This document shows positions 47,709 to 57,081 of a DNA stretch of 64,000 nucleotides, piece by piece. The DNA comes from VAZQ01 sp963817015 (GTDB lineage: Bacteria; Pseudomonadota; Alphaproteobacteria; Rhizobiales; Xanthobacteraceae), in NCBI GenBank assembly GCA_963817015.1, contig CAWFMV010000008.1, forward strand, positions 310,001-374,000. Reading direction: 5' to 3'. The notes beneath the pieces were generated by a model, which worked only from the letters and a program-made list of their open reading frames with translations, did not search any database and was not told the DNA's origin. The position numbers and the translations under genes were made by a program. The stretch's first letter is position 1; each line of letters starts with the position of its first letter.

Positions 47709-49951
47709 CTACGACGCCTTCCTGCTTTCGGTCTTCCTCGCCGGCGCCAAGGCGGGCGCTGCGACGTCGATCAGCTCTCGGTCGACACGAAATAGACGCT
47801 CGATCTGCTGCAACCTTTCGGCAGCATCGCCGCCAAGCTTGCCGTGTGCGCTCAACACGCGCTTTACAAGGTCGAGCGCGTCTCGGCAGATTTCCGGATC
47901 CGCCGGCAGCATCGAGGGAATTGCTGCCACCGAACCTTCAGGATCGATCAGCAACATCAGATATTGCTCACGAACAAGAGATTTGAATGCTGCTAACGGG
48001 AGCTGAGGCATTCCGCTCTGACTACGGCGGATCCGTCGCACCGTTTCAAATCCACGTTCATCCACCGCACCGCTGGACATGCCAACGTAGAGCAGCGCCC
48101 GGATCATGGCCTCGCGCAATCCTCCAACCGGAATGCGCGCGCGCAGCTCCGCGATCCGGGCTTGCAGAAGCTCCTTGTGCAGCCAGCTCTTCGGTGCCTT
48201 CCGCATTGGGCGCGTGCTTGCTGCGTCAATGCCGGCGATGGCTTGCACAACGGGGGAGCCGTAGACGGCGAAGAAGAGCTGTTCCATCCACGCGTCCCGC
48301 GCCTTCTGCCAGGCGTCAAGGAACGTCACAATCTGGCCCGATAACGTTTCCTGCAAGCCGCGGAACGGGTTGTCATTTGGCGCGGGGTTGCGATGGTCTT
48401 GCACCCATTGGCTGAGGCGGCCGACGCTGGCCATGACCGGATTGGCGTCCGAAAACAACTCATACTGCAGACGCAACGGGTGGAGTTTTCGTATCCATTC
48501 GGCTGCGGAAGCGCTGGCAAAGGCACGTACGGCTGGCTGGGCGAACGCACGATAGAGGGAACTATTCATCTCGGATATTTGAGCGGCGGCCGCGAAGCAG
48601 CGATCATCAGACGCGTCATTGCCGCCCAATCTGCGAATATCTTCGAGTGTCCTCATCTCACACCGCATCACCCAGTCACCGGATACGAGATCGGGATTTT
48701 CGGTGTCTGCAACCTTGCGTTCGAATGTTGCCTCGTAGAGACCGGGCGGCAGCGTATCGATGAGATCTATGTTGCTCGAGAACTCATCATGCTCTTTTCG
48801 AGCCACACTCGATGAGACGAAAATTCCCAAATGACCGACGCTCTCGTGGATTGTGTAGACTATCGTCTGTCCATATGAGCGGACTTCGTCCACATCCTCA
48901 TACAGATCGAGAATCCAACCTAATGCCTGAGGCGGCGGCGTAATATTGTCGCCCTTTGAGCAAAATATAACGATTGGAGATCGAATGTTGCGAAGATCAA
49001 CGGTTGTTCCATCGCTGTTTTTGATCTTGCCCGCTGCAAGATTGTTCCCCACGAACAGCTCGTCGACAATGAATTGGATTTCTTCGGAGTTGAGATAGAC
49101 GTGACCGCCCCACCAGCGTTCGAATCCAAGATAGCGTGGCGCTTCTGTGTCAATCTTGGAGTAAAGGTTGTATTGCTTACTCCAAAGCGTGTTCGATGGA
49201 TTGAGATTCTCGAAGTTCTGTACCAGCCATGCGCCATCGAATTTTCCATGGCCGAGATCGCTGGTGAGGGCGGCCAGCCAGCTGCCGCCAACAAGACCTC
49301 CGGTGTAGCGCATGGGATTTTCACCGCGCACGCCGGCCCAATAAGAGACGGGTGCCCCGGCAACGATGATAGGACCGGCCAATTCAGGACGAATAGCCGC
49401 CATCATCAGCACCGCCCATCCGGCCTGGCAATTCCCCACGATGCAAGGCTTGCCGTCTGCGTCCGGGTGCAGATCAATGACCTTCTGAAGGAACAGGCTT
49501 CTGCACGAGCCACATCCTCGATGGTCTGGCCGGGTACAGGCTCGGGCAGAAAACCAACGAAATAGCAGGGGTGCCCAGCCTTGAGAGCGACGCCGATCTC
49601 GCTTTCCGCTTTGAAGCCGCCGATCCCGGGGCCATGTCCCGCTCGCGGGTCAACGACAACGAAAGGCCGGCGCGTCGGATCTATCTCAACCGTCTCCGGA
49701 GGGACGATCCTCACGAGCACATAGTTGACCGGTCGCTCGAGTGACCGCCCATCGACAACAAGTTTTACGTCATAGTCGAGCACGTGGGGAGCAGTCTGAG
49801 CCATATGCTCATGAAGCTGATTGCCACGCTGGCGCATGACGTCCCAGAACAGGACGCTCCGCTGCGCTGCATCGATCCAATATTCGAACGCCGGCGCCAA
49901 AATTCCGAAAGCCTGCGTAAACTCGTTATTTCGATCTTGGGCGCCTGACAT
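47709..49951 (-). CDS. DUF3141 PHA-synthase-like alpha/beta hydrolase (frameshifted)
   Basis: The joined product is about 747 residues. The N-terminal part starts MSGAQDRNNEFTQAFGILAP. Then come VVVDPRAGHGPGIGGFK and the nucleophile elbow GNCQAG, with Cys in place of Ser, as in polyhydroxyalkanoate synthases. The conserved IVIFCSKGDNITPPPQALGW carries the acid residue and ESVGHLGIF the histidine. One missing base at about 49495 splits ARAEA from LFLQKVIDLHPDADG. It is first of the operon DUF3141-pta-ackA. It probably acts on hydroxyacyl-CoA or granule-bound polymer, but no activity is proven for the family. Confidence 0.82.
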
Positions 49952-50002
49952 GACTTCCAGCCTCGTTACACGGACGCGTCTACAATCTGCGTCCGACTTG
50001 CC

Positions 50003-50458
50003 TCACCCCCACTTCAGCGTCATGCTCACATCCCCTGGCACTCCGCCGCTAAAGTCGATGATCTGGACTCGCAGCCTGTATCCAAGCGGTCGCAGCCGTC
50101 GGTCCCAAAATTGATAGATCTCTTTGGGGATCCCGGTCAGCGTGGTCTCCCACCCTGGCTCCTGTTGATTGATCGCGCGCCCTCGATCCGTGCAGAGTGT
50201 ATTCGGGAAGCGGTAGACCTGAACTTCGGTCAGACCGTTCTTGGCCGCGCGCTCAATAATGACGGCTGCCTTCTTCATCACTTCCTCATCAGACAACCCA
50301 GACGGTTTGGTCAGTCGTTCGATCAAAGCTTTCTTCTCGGCCTCCTCGCTCGCTCGCCTGCGCATTTCCTCCGAGGCCTTGTCCGCTTCGGCCAATGCGA
50401 TCTTCTCCATCAACGCCTTGGCGCTCGGGACCATCGCTAGGTCTTCGGTCGCTGTCAT
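50003..50458 (-). CDS. Hypothetical protein upstream of the DUF3141 operon
   Basis: The 151 residues start MTATEDLAMVPSAKALMEKI after GGAGACGAGG. A charged coiled-coil (about residues 20-50, rich in Glu/Lys/Ala) is followed by a compact domain with AAVIIERAAKNGLTEVQVYR and IYQFWDRRLRPLGYRLRVQI. No family is recognised. The 51-base gap suggests it belongs to the same transcript as DUF3141-pta-ackA. Confidence 0.65.
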   Translation of the reverse strand: MTATEDLAMVPSAKALMEKIALAEADKASEEMRRRASEEAEKKALIERLTKPSGLSDEEVMKKAAVIIERAAKNGLTEVQVYRFPNTLCTDRGRAINQQEPGWETTLTGIPKEIYQFWDRRLRPLGYRLRVQIIDFSGGVPGDVSMTLKWG

Positions 50459-51203
50459 GGCCTCGTCTCCATTGGGACCGCACCGGTCCGCCTTCAGGGA
50501 CAGCCTGATGGCTTCATCCGGAGGCTTTTCGACCGAACTCGAGATGCTCGCATTCGATGCCATCGATCACGCCGCGCCCAATGTATTTGGCGTCAATCAC
50601 GTCCTCCAGTCATGGCCACGACGGATAAGAGGATTGCGCTCGCCGGATTGCTCCTGCGGAGTAATCCGGCTCTAGGCTGCCTGGTCATGCCAGCCTCCGC
50701 ACAGAACTCCTTCTGTCGGAACAAACTAGCGACCGCCACGGCGCATTCGCCATTGTCCGGAGGGAGACCACGGCTATCGATATAGGGCAAGGAGATGTGC
50801 TTTGGTTTAGACGTCAGATGGCATCTGCGCGTGACGACCACGCTTAAAGGTGTTGTTCTTGGGCTGAGTGCGCGTTGCGCACAAGTCAGAACTCCTGACT
50901 TTGCACCATCGCAATGCATGCGATGCAACGCAGGCCGCGGCATCTCGTATTGCAATACCAAATGCAAATAATGCTGTACGTCAAATTCTTCACCACATCA
51001 ATCGACGCCATCTTAACTTGACAGCGTCTAATTTGCCGCGGTCGCCACCGAGGCGTAGTGTATTCTTTGATCGTGTGCACATGCCCAGATGTCTCTCACA
51101 TGAATACCGACCAGTTGACGCTGGTCTACACAAACTAAAATCGAGTGACGTCGTGTCCGCTTTGCACGTCAATACTCCTCGTTTTGGTAACGTGGCTCCC
51201 CTG
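50459..51203. other. Intergenic region between the acetate operon and the sensor kinase
   Basis: These 745 bases contain no convincing gene. The TAAACCAA-type site at 50799-50810 lies near the middle. The divergent operons on both sides probably have their promoters here. Confidence 0.5.
50799..50810 (-). promoter_or_regulatory. TAAACCAA-type site between two divergent operons
   Basis: CTAAACCAAAGC on the minus strand. It is 340 bases from the start at 50458 and 393 from that at 51204, farther than the other sites, so the controlled promoter is uncertain. Confidence 0.45.
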
Positions 51204-53086
51204 ATGCGTGTTCGCGACCTATGCCTGGCAGCTGCGATCATCCTTGGCTCAATGACGTCATCTGCCAACGCAGATATTTCTGTCGTCCAAGGCACGCCCG
51301 TCATCCAAGGCACGTCTGTTATTCAAGGCAGGCCACATTCGCTGCTCATTCTCGATCAGTCGACGTCATTCCGGACTTGGCCGAGCGCCATCATTGCTGG
51401 AATACGGTCGGAACTAAATGGCAATCCCGAAGTCACCCACAGCGATCTACGTGGAGCATCTCGATCTCCATCGGTTCAGAGGATCTGACTATCAGGATAG
51501 CCTGCGTCAGTACTTGGGCGGAAAATATCGGGACCGACCGATCGGCGTCATCGCCACCATCGGACCGCTCGCATATGAGTATGGCATGCGGCTGCGCGCG
51601 AGCCTATGGCCAATGGTACCCCTCGTCTTTGCTGCGATTCCCGATCAATCTGCACCAAATCCAGATCCTACATCCGGTGTGACAGGCAAGACCGTAGCAA
51701 TGAGCCTTGCCAACATGATCAAGGCGTCACGCATGCTGGACCCCAATCTCAAGCGGCTTGCGCTTGTAGGTGACCCCCTGCATACTCATCCTTATTATTT
51801 TCCGTTCAGCGAGGAGATTCCACTTGCTTCGCAGAAATTCGAATTCATTGATTTGACGGGATTGCCCATCCCTACGGTCAGAGAACGGGTCGCCAACCTT
51901 CCGGACCATACTACAATCCTTTACACCGGGATTAATGCCAATGCCGGAGGGGCCTATGTGGCAACTGACGTTGTTCCACTCATGGCTGAGGCAGCGAATC
52001 GGCCGATCATCGTTGACGCCGAAACTTATTTTGGAACCGGCGCTACAGGCGGATTTCTCGTAAGTCCCGAGCAGATTGGCCGAGAAGCTGGACGCCTTGT
52101 GCTGCGAATTATGCAGGGAGAAAGTCCCGCAGATATTCCGGTTGCCAGCGGCGCCCCCCCGAAGCCAGTCTTTGATTGGCGGCAACTGCAAAAATGGAAG
52201 ATTAGCGAGACGAATCTCCCCCCAATGAGCGAGGTGCGATTTCGCCAGCTCAGCGCATGGCGGCAATATCGCGCACAAATTCTTGCGGCCATTACCTTGT
52301 TCCTCTTGCAGTTCGTCTTGATCCTTTTGTTGTTGTACGAGCACCGGCGCCGGCACAGCGCAGAAATAGCGACCCGCAAGACAATGTCCGAACTGGCTCA
52401 AATGAACCGGTTGGCGACGGCAGGTGAACTCTCCGCTTCGATTGCGCACGAGGTCAATCAGCCTCTGACGGGCATTGTGACCAAGGCAAATGCGGCCTTG
52501 CGCTGGCTTGCGGCGGACAAGCCCGATCTTGAAAGAGCACAAGCCGCCTTGACTCAAATTGTGAGCGCGGGTCATCGCGCAGGCAGCATCATTGCGGGTG
52601 TCAGATCGATGTTGCGAAAGGATACCGAGGTAAGGTCATTAATCGACATCAATAAACTGATCTGGACGGTTCTAGGGCTGGTCTGGATCGACCTGCGAAA
52701 GAATGCAATCGAGCTTGATACCAAGCTCAACGAGGAGCTGCCGCCCGTTGACGGCAATGAAGTCCAGTTACAACAAACGATCTTGAATCTCATTACCAAT
52801 GCCATTGAGTTCGATGCACTCGGTTGACCGTCGCGTGTTGCGCGTAAGATCCGAGTCGGACGGCTCAGGTGGAGTGCATGTGTCGATCGAAGATACAGGA
52901 ACCGGAATCGATCAATCCAATCTCGAGAGTATCTTCAAGCCAATGTTCACGACCAAGGCGGCCGGAATGGGAATGGGCCTCGCCATCTGTCGCTCGATTG
53001 TTGAGAGCCACGGCGGTCGAATTTGGATATCGCCCGGCATCGAAAGAGGATCGGTCTTTCACTTCACGATACCTGCGCAACATTAA
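51204..53086 (+). CDS. Sensor histidine kinase with periplasmic-binding-protein-like sensor (frameshifted)
   Basis: The joined product is about 627 residues. It has a signal peptide (MRVRDLCLAAAIILGSM) and a short repeat (VVQGTPVIQGTSVIQG). The periplasmic domain is of ABC sugar-binding type (GVIATIGPLAYEYGMRLRAS, NANAGGAYVATDVVPLMAEA). One membrane helix (QILAAITLFLLQFVLILLLL) follows. The kinase core has the phospho-accepting His in SIAHEVNQPLTG, the N box in ILNLITNAIE, then VSIEDTGTGI and GMGMGLAICRSIVESHGG. Frame shifts are at about 51430 and 52812. It is followed by three receiver-domain genes, its likely partners. The ligand is unknown. Confidence 0.85.
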
Positions 53087-53155
53087 GGTTTATATTGCGC
53101 GTCTTAGGGTTATTATGATCTTCTAACCTTTATACTCTCCGGTTTTCTCCAATTC

Positions 53156-53833
53156 ATGGCTAGTATCTCGGCAACCGTCGAGCAATTGGCCATGCCGGAT
53201 CAATCTCAAAGCAATCCGATTATTTACATCGTGGATGACGATGCGGATGTTCGTGAGGGATTGCAGAGCCTTCTTCAGTCGGTTGGCCTGAAAAGCAAAA
53301 CTTTTAGTTCAACGACGGCGCTGTTGACGAGCAAGCTGGCCGACCAGGCGAGCTGCCTCATTTTAGACGTTCGATTGCCAGGCATGAGCGGGCTCGACTT
53401 TCAGGCCGAGGTCGCCAAGGAACAAATCAACGTTCCGATCATTTTCATATCTGGCCATGCCGACGTTCCAATGTCGGTTAAAGCGATGAAAGCGGGGGCT
53501 GTTGAGTTCCTTACCAAGCCCGTACGCGAACAAGACCTTTTGGACGCTGTTCAAGTGGCGCTGGACCGCGACCGAACCCGCCGCCAACATGAACAGAACA
53601 TGCAGGTACTACGCGGCAAGTACTATTCTCTGAGCGATCGCGAGCGCCAGGTGATGAGCTTGGTAGTCGCCGGCTTGATGAACAAGCAAGCCGCGGCGGA
53701 GATTGGCATCAGTGAGGTCACCTTGAAGGTCCATCGGCACAATATCATGAAGAAACTTCACGCCCGGTCACTGGCAGATCTCGTGCGAATGGCTGACAGT
53801 CTTGGAATTCCCCCTTGGAAATCAAGGCACTAA
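53156..53833 (+). CDS. FixJ-type response regulator (copy A)
   Basis: The 225 residues have a receiver domain (VDDDADVREGLQ, phospho-Asp in LILDVRLPGMSG, Lys in FLTKPVREQ) and a LuxR/FixJ helix-turn-helix (LSDRERQVMSLVVAGLMNKQ, ISEVTLKVHRHNIMKKL). It follows the sensor kinase by 70 bases. ATG 53192 (MPDQSQSNP) is a likely alternative start because it aligns with its paralogue at 54653. The paralogue is closely similar across the whole length. Confidence 0.9.
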   Translation: MASISATVEQLAMPDQSQSNPIIYIVDDDADVREGLQSLLQSVGLKSKTFSSTTALLTSKLADQASCLILDVRLPGMSGLDFQAEVAKEQINVPIIFISGHADVPMSVKAMKAGAVEFLTKPVREQDLLDAVQVALDRDRTRRQHEQNMQVLRGKYYSLSDRERQVMSLVVAGLMNKQAAAEIGISEVTLKVHRHNIMKKLHARSLADLVRMADSLGIPPWKSRH

Positions 53834-53882
53834 ACGTGAGCATATTCTCCGAGCCATTTATTTTCTTGCTACAGACGGCCCG

Positions 53883-53912
53883 CCCCCTTAGAAAGCAGAG
53901 TGGCTAAGGGGG
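53883..53912 (+). promoter_or_regulatory. Hairpin covering the ribosome-binding site of the single-domain receiver
   Basis: CCCCCTTAG (53883-53891) and CTAAGGGGG (53904-53912) form a perfect 9-bp stem. The 3' arm contains the G-rich Shine-Dalgarno of the TTG-started gene at 53922. Folding would block translation. Confidence 0.5.
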
Positions 53913-53921
53913 GAAGTTGTT

Positions 53922-54293
53922 TTGTTGAGCGATCCAGTGATCTCAATCATCGACGATGATCCTCTCGTCAGAGATGGAATCGACGATCTGGTATCGTCAC
54001 TGGGATACAGATCCCTCACCTTCGCATCCTCGGAGGAATTCCTGGAATCGGGTCAGGTGAGGAACACTGCTTGCGTGATCACCGATTTGCATATGCCCGG
54101 ATTGAACGGGCTTGATTTACAACAGTATCTGCTGACAAAGGGATATACCACACCGGTCATTTTCGTAACGGCTTTCCCCGACAGCAAGGCTCGTGAGCGC
54201 GCACTAAAGGCTGGAGCAGTAGCATTTTTGAGCAAGCCATTTGAGGAAAAGTCGTTGATCAGCGCCGTCGGCTCTGCCCTAAAAGCGTCATAG
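53922..54293 (+). CDS. Single-domain response regulator
   Basis: There are 123 residues, only a receiver domain. The acidic pocket is IIDDDPLVRDGI, the phospho-Asp is in VITDLHMPGLNG, the Thr region is VIFVTAFPDS and the Lys is in FLSKPFEEKS. It starts at a TTG (TTGTTGAGC) after GGGGGGAAG. It could act as a phosphate sink or relay between the kinase and the two FixJ-type regulators that flank it. Confidence 0.85.
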   Translation: MLSDPVISIIDDDPLVRDGIDDLVSSLGYRSLTFASSEEFLESGQVRNTACVITDLHMPGLNGLDLQQYLLTKGYTTPVIFVTAFPDSKARERALKAGAVAFLSKPFEEKSLISAVGSALKAS

Positions 54294-54652
54294 GCTAGTA
54301 CGCTGAAGATCAGGTTGCAGGCTCCGCCGCGCGCTTGAAAAGGCGACCCAGAGCACAATCGGTCCCCAGAATTCACGTTCGAGAATAGCCTCGCGAGCCT
54401 CGAGGCAACACATCCGGTTGCCTCCACCGTATAAGTTCCAGATTGTAAATCACCCTTAGGATAGCGACGACATTAACTTATACCGCCAGTAAGATTATTT
54501 TACCACAGCATTTACACCTTGGGCGATAAACCAAAATATGCGTCATCGATATGTTTCGACAATGGCGCGATCCCTAAGCATTGGCTCTGATTGGCATTCG
54601 CGCGTTTCCAACGAATTCCCTCGATCTCTGACATGGGCGGCCAACGAGAAGC
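54294..54652. other. Intergenic region with a TAAACCAA-type site
   Basis: These 359 bases have no convincing gene. An AT-rich section at 54440-54550 and the site at 54526-54537 probably form the promoter of the next regulator. Confidence 0.5.
54526..54537 (+). promoter_or_regulatory. TAAACCAA-type site upstream of response regulator copy B
   Basis: ATAAACCAAAAT ends 115 bases before the start at 54653. It differs from the other five sites in the first base. Confidence 0.5.
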
Positions 54653-55324
54653 ATGGAACCCGCATTGCAAAGCCAACACGACGACGAACCCATCGTTCTA
54701 GTGATTGACGATGATCCCGACGTTCGCGACGGCCTGAGGGCGCTTCTCCATTCCGTCAATTTGGAAAGCAAGGTCTACAGATCTGCTCCGGAATTCCTTC
54801 GAAGCAAGCTGCCTGATCAAGTCAGTTGCTTGATACTGGACGTCCGACTGCCCGGCTTGAGCGGGCTCGATTTTCAAGCGGAACTTGCCAAAGTGAACAT
54901 CAACATCCCAATCATTTTCATTACCGGCTATGGCGATATCCCAATGTCCGTTAAAGCCATGAAGGCCGGCGCGGTCGAATTTTTGACCAAGCCGGTCCGA
55001 GAACAGGATCTTCTGGATGCAGTTCGGGCGGCACTCAACCAAGACCGCGAGCGGCGGAAATCCGAGGAGAGGATGCATGATTTGCGCGCCCGCTTCGAAG
55101 CGCTCAGCCATCGTGAACAGGAGGTGATGGGATTGGTCGCGGCCGGCCTGATGAACAAGCAAGTTGCAGCCGAAATTGGAATTGTCGAGGTCACCGTAAA
55201 GGTTCATCGGCACAATATCATGAAGAAGCTCGGCGCCAAGTCTCTGGCCGATCTCGTGAGAATGTCAGACGCCCTTGGACTTCAACGCCGAGTGCTAAGA
55301 CCGGCAGAAAACAACAAACACTAG
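54653..55324 (+). CDS. FixJ-type response regulator (copy B)
   Basis: The 223 residues have the same architecture as copy A: IDDDPDVRDGLRALL, LILDVRLPGLSGLDFQAELA, EFLTKPVREQDLLDAV, and the DNA-binding part LSHREQEVMGLVAAGLMNKQ with VEVTVKVHRHNIMKKLGAKS. The near-identical recognition helix suggests both copies bind the same site. It has its own upstream site of the TAAACCAA type, so autoregulation is possible. It is convergent with the HvfC-like gene, overlapping at the stops. Confidence 0.9.
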   Translation: MEPALQSQHDDEPIVLVIDDDPDVRDGLRALLHSVNLESKVYRSAPEFLRSKLPDQVSCLILDVRLPGLSGLDFQAELAKVNINIPIIFITGYGDIPMSVKAMKAGAVEFLTKPVREQDLLDAVRAALNQDRERRKSEERMHDLRARFEALSHREQEVMGLVAAGLMNKQVAAEIGIVEVTVKVHRHNIMKKLGAKSLADLVRMSDALGLQRRVLRPAENNKH

Positions 55325-56097
55325 ACCGAGTGGAATTCCGCCTCCTGATGCCAGCAGCGTTGACGCAGCCTCATCACAATATTGGCCTCCGTAAGCAGCG
55401 TCCGGCTCACGGCTGCGTCGAAGCAGCGATCACTACCGCTCGCGACTTCAATGGCCGCAGCCCACGTCGCTCCGCCCAACAAGGCGCCCAGAAATGCAAA
55501 TCCGCCTGGCGACAGCCGCCACACCGCGGCTCCTCTGAAGCACCCGGCAACCAACGCGCTCTCAGCGCCCCAATGCTCCAAGGCACACTCATCGTCGGTT
55601 TGATTCAATTCCCAGATCGTGACGACTGGAAAGCGCGATCTGATCAACGAGACCGAAGGGTGAAACTCAAGACGCATGGTGTCGATTGGATGTCGGAGCG
55701 CAGACGAAAGCCGCGAAGGCGAAAGGGAGGGAGTTCCCGTAAACCGAGTTGCCTTGGCCCGCGCTTTCTCCAGCTCGGCGATATCCGCCAAATACTCGAT
55801 CGAGGCGCCACGCCCAAAAGCTCTTAGAAATCGTGGAAACTCCTCGTCAAGCCATGGCAATGCCGATATCGCCTGGCCAGCGCCAACGAACTGCGATGCG
55901 AGCGCCGCGAACAACTCTTTACCAAGAAGCTTCCGAACCACCGGAAACAGACTGCTGAGCACATCGACCTGTGCCAAGCTCCCTGCGCCACAACGGGCGG
56001 AAGGCTCACTGACTGTCCTCAATCTGATCGCCGCGGCTGCCGGCATGAGGCCAGTCCTTCGAAACTCGATACCCGTGCTACCAGCGTCTGTTTGCAT
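55321..56097 (-). CDS. DUF2063 (HvfC/BufC-like) putative DNA-binding-domain protein
   Basis: The 258 residues from MQTDAGSTGIEFRR follow GGGGAGCGGAG. The N-terminal half has SSLFPVVRKLLGKELFAALA, LPWLDEEFPRFLRAFGR and EYLADIAELEKARAKA, the DUF2063 pattern. The region before VDVLSSLF is less typical, so a further frameshift near 55985 is possible. These proteins usually work with a DUF692 peptide-modifying enzyme, which is absent here. The C-terminal half, with FLGALLGGATWAAAIEVASG, is helical. A TAAACCAA-type site lies 77 bases upstream. Confidence 0.65.
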   Translation of the reverse strand: MQTDAGSTGIEFRRTGLMPAAAAIRLRTVSEPSARCGAGSLAQVDVLSSLFPVVRKLLGKELFAALASQFVGAGQAISALPWLDEEFPRFLRAFGRGASIEYLADIAELEKARAKATRFTGTPSLSPSRLSSALRHPIDTMRLEFHPSVSLIRSRFPVVTIWELNQTDDECALEHWGAESALVAGCFRGAAVWRLSPGGFAFLGALLGGATWAAAIEVASGSDRCFDAAVSRTLLTEANIVMRLRQRCWHQEAEFHSV

Positions 56098-56174
56098 CTC
56101 CGCTCCCCGATGTGCGCCCGCGCATAAGCGGTTTTGCTCGTCTGTATCTTCTGTGTCCGATCGCCGGTCGTCCA

Positions 56175-56186
56175 CTAAACCAAGAT
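56175..56186 (+). promoter_or_regulatory. TAAACCAA-type site between the DUF2063 gene and the ECF sigma gene
   Basis: CTAAACCAAGAT is 110 bases before the sigma-factor start at 56297 and 77 bases from the divergent start at 56097. It could serve both. Confidence 0.55.
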
Positions 56187-56296
56187 ATATTGGCCTGCTA
56201 TGTTCAGGCAGAGATGGATTACCTGCGTACAATGGAAATGACAGCACTTATCATCATTAATCCCGCAATCATGGGTTTCGGGCGCGGGAGATGGGA

Positions 56297-56935
56297 ATGC
56301 ATAGTAAGCAGGTGCCAGGGTACGCTTCATGGAATTTGACCAAAACCAAAAGAGAGCCGGACGCATCGTTCCTCTTGCTGATCGCACAAGGCGACAGACA
56401 GGCAATGCAAGTGCTGTTCGATCGATACAAGCCTCGGGTCTATCGATATGCACTGCGCCTCACCAACAACAATGCGGTTGCGGAAGAGGTTGTGAATGAG
56501 GTTTTCTTGACCGTTTGGCGACAATCCGCAAAGTTCGAAGGTCGTTCCAAGGTCTCTACCTGGCTGCTTGCGATCGCGGGGAACATGGCAGCGACGCTAC
56601 GAAGCCGTCGCCCTCTCGAAAGTCTCGACCAAGGAATGGCAGATTCCATTCCGGACCTTGCAGACGACCCGGAAGTGGCAACCGGAAAGCTGCAGGAAAA
56701 GACAATTCTAGCCACTTGCCTCAGCAAGCTGTCGCCCCCGCATCGGGAAATCATTGATCTTATCTACTATCGCGAGAAGACAGTTGCCGAGGCCGCTGAG
56801 ATCATCGGTGTTCCGACGAGCACCGTAAAAACCCGAATGTTCTACGCACGCAACGCAGTCGCACACCTCCTCAAACAGCGCGGAATCGACCGGGCTAGCC
56901 ACACGATGACGTCGAGGGCTCCATGCCTCGCCTAG
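56297..56935 (+). CDS. ECF-type RNA polymerase sigma factor
   Basis: The 212 residues have region 2 (LFDRYKPRVYRYALRLTNNN, EEVVNEVFLTVWRQS) and region 4 (LSPPHREIIDLIYYREKTVA, GVPTSTVKTRMFYARNAVAH). GGGAG lies 6 bases before ATG 56297; ATG 56291 lacks spacing. No anti-sigma gene follows, unlike most ECF operons. It probably redirects polymerase to stress promoters, including perhaps the phasin gene downstream. Confidence 0.88.
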   Translation: MHSKQVPGYASWNLTKTKREPDASFLLLIAQGDRQAMQVLFDRYKPRVYRYALRLTNNNAVAEEVVNEVFLTVWRQSAKFEGRSKVSTWLLAIAGNMAATLRSRRPLESLDQGMADSIPDLADDPEVATGKLQEKTILATCLSKLSPPHREIIDLIYYREKTVAEAAEIIGVPTSTVKTRMFYARNAVAHLLKQRGIDRASHTMTSRAPCLA

Positions 56936-57081
56936 TGACAGTCTGACACCCACTCCGCAATCGCGAATGTGCGGAGCCGCGTCGTCGTATTCTTGCAATC
57001 AGGTCCCTCTAACGGCTCGCGGCGTTGGCGCTTTTGAGTGAGACCGCAAGCACAGAACACATCAATCTGGAACGATAGGCC

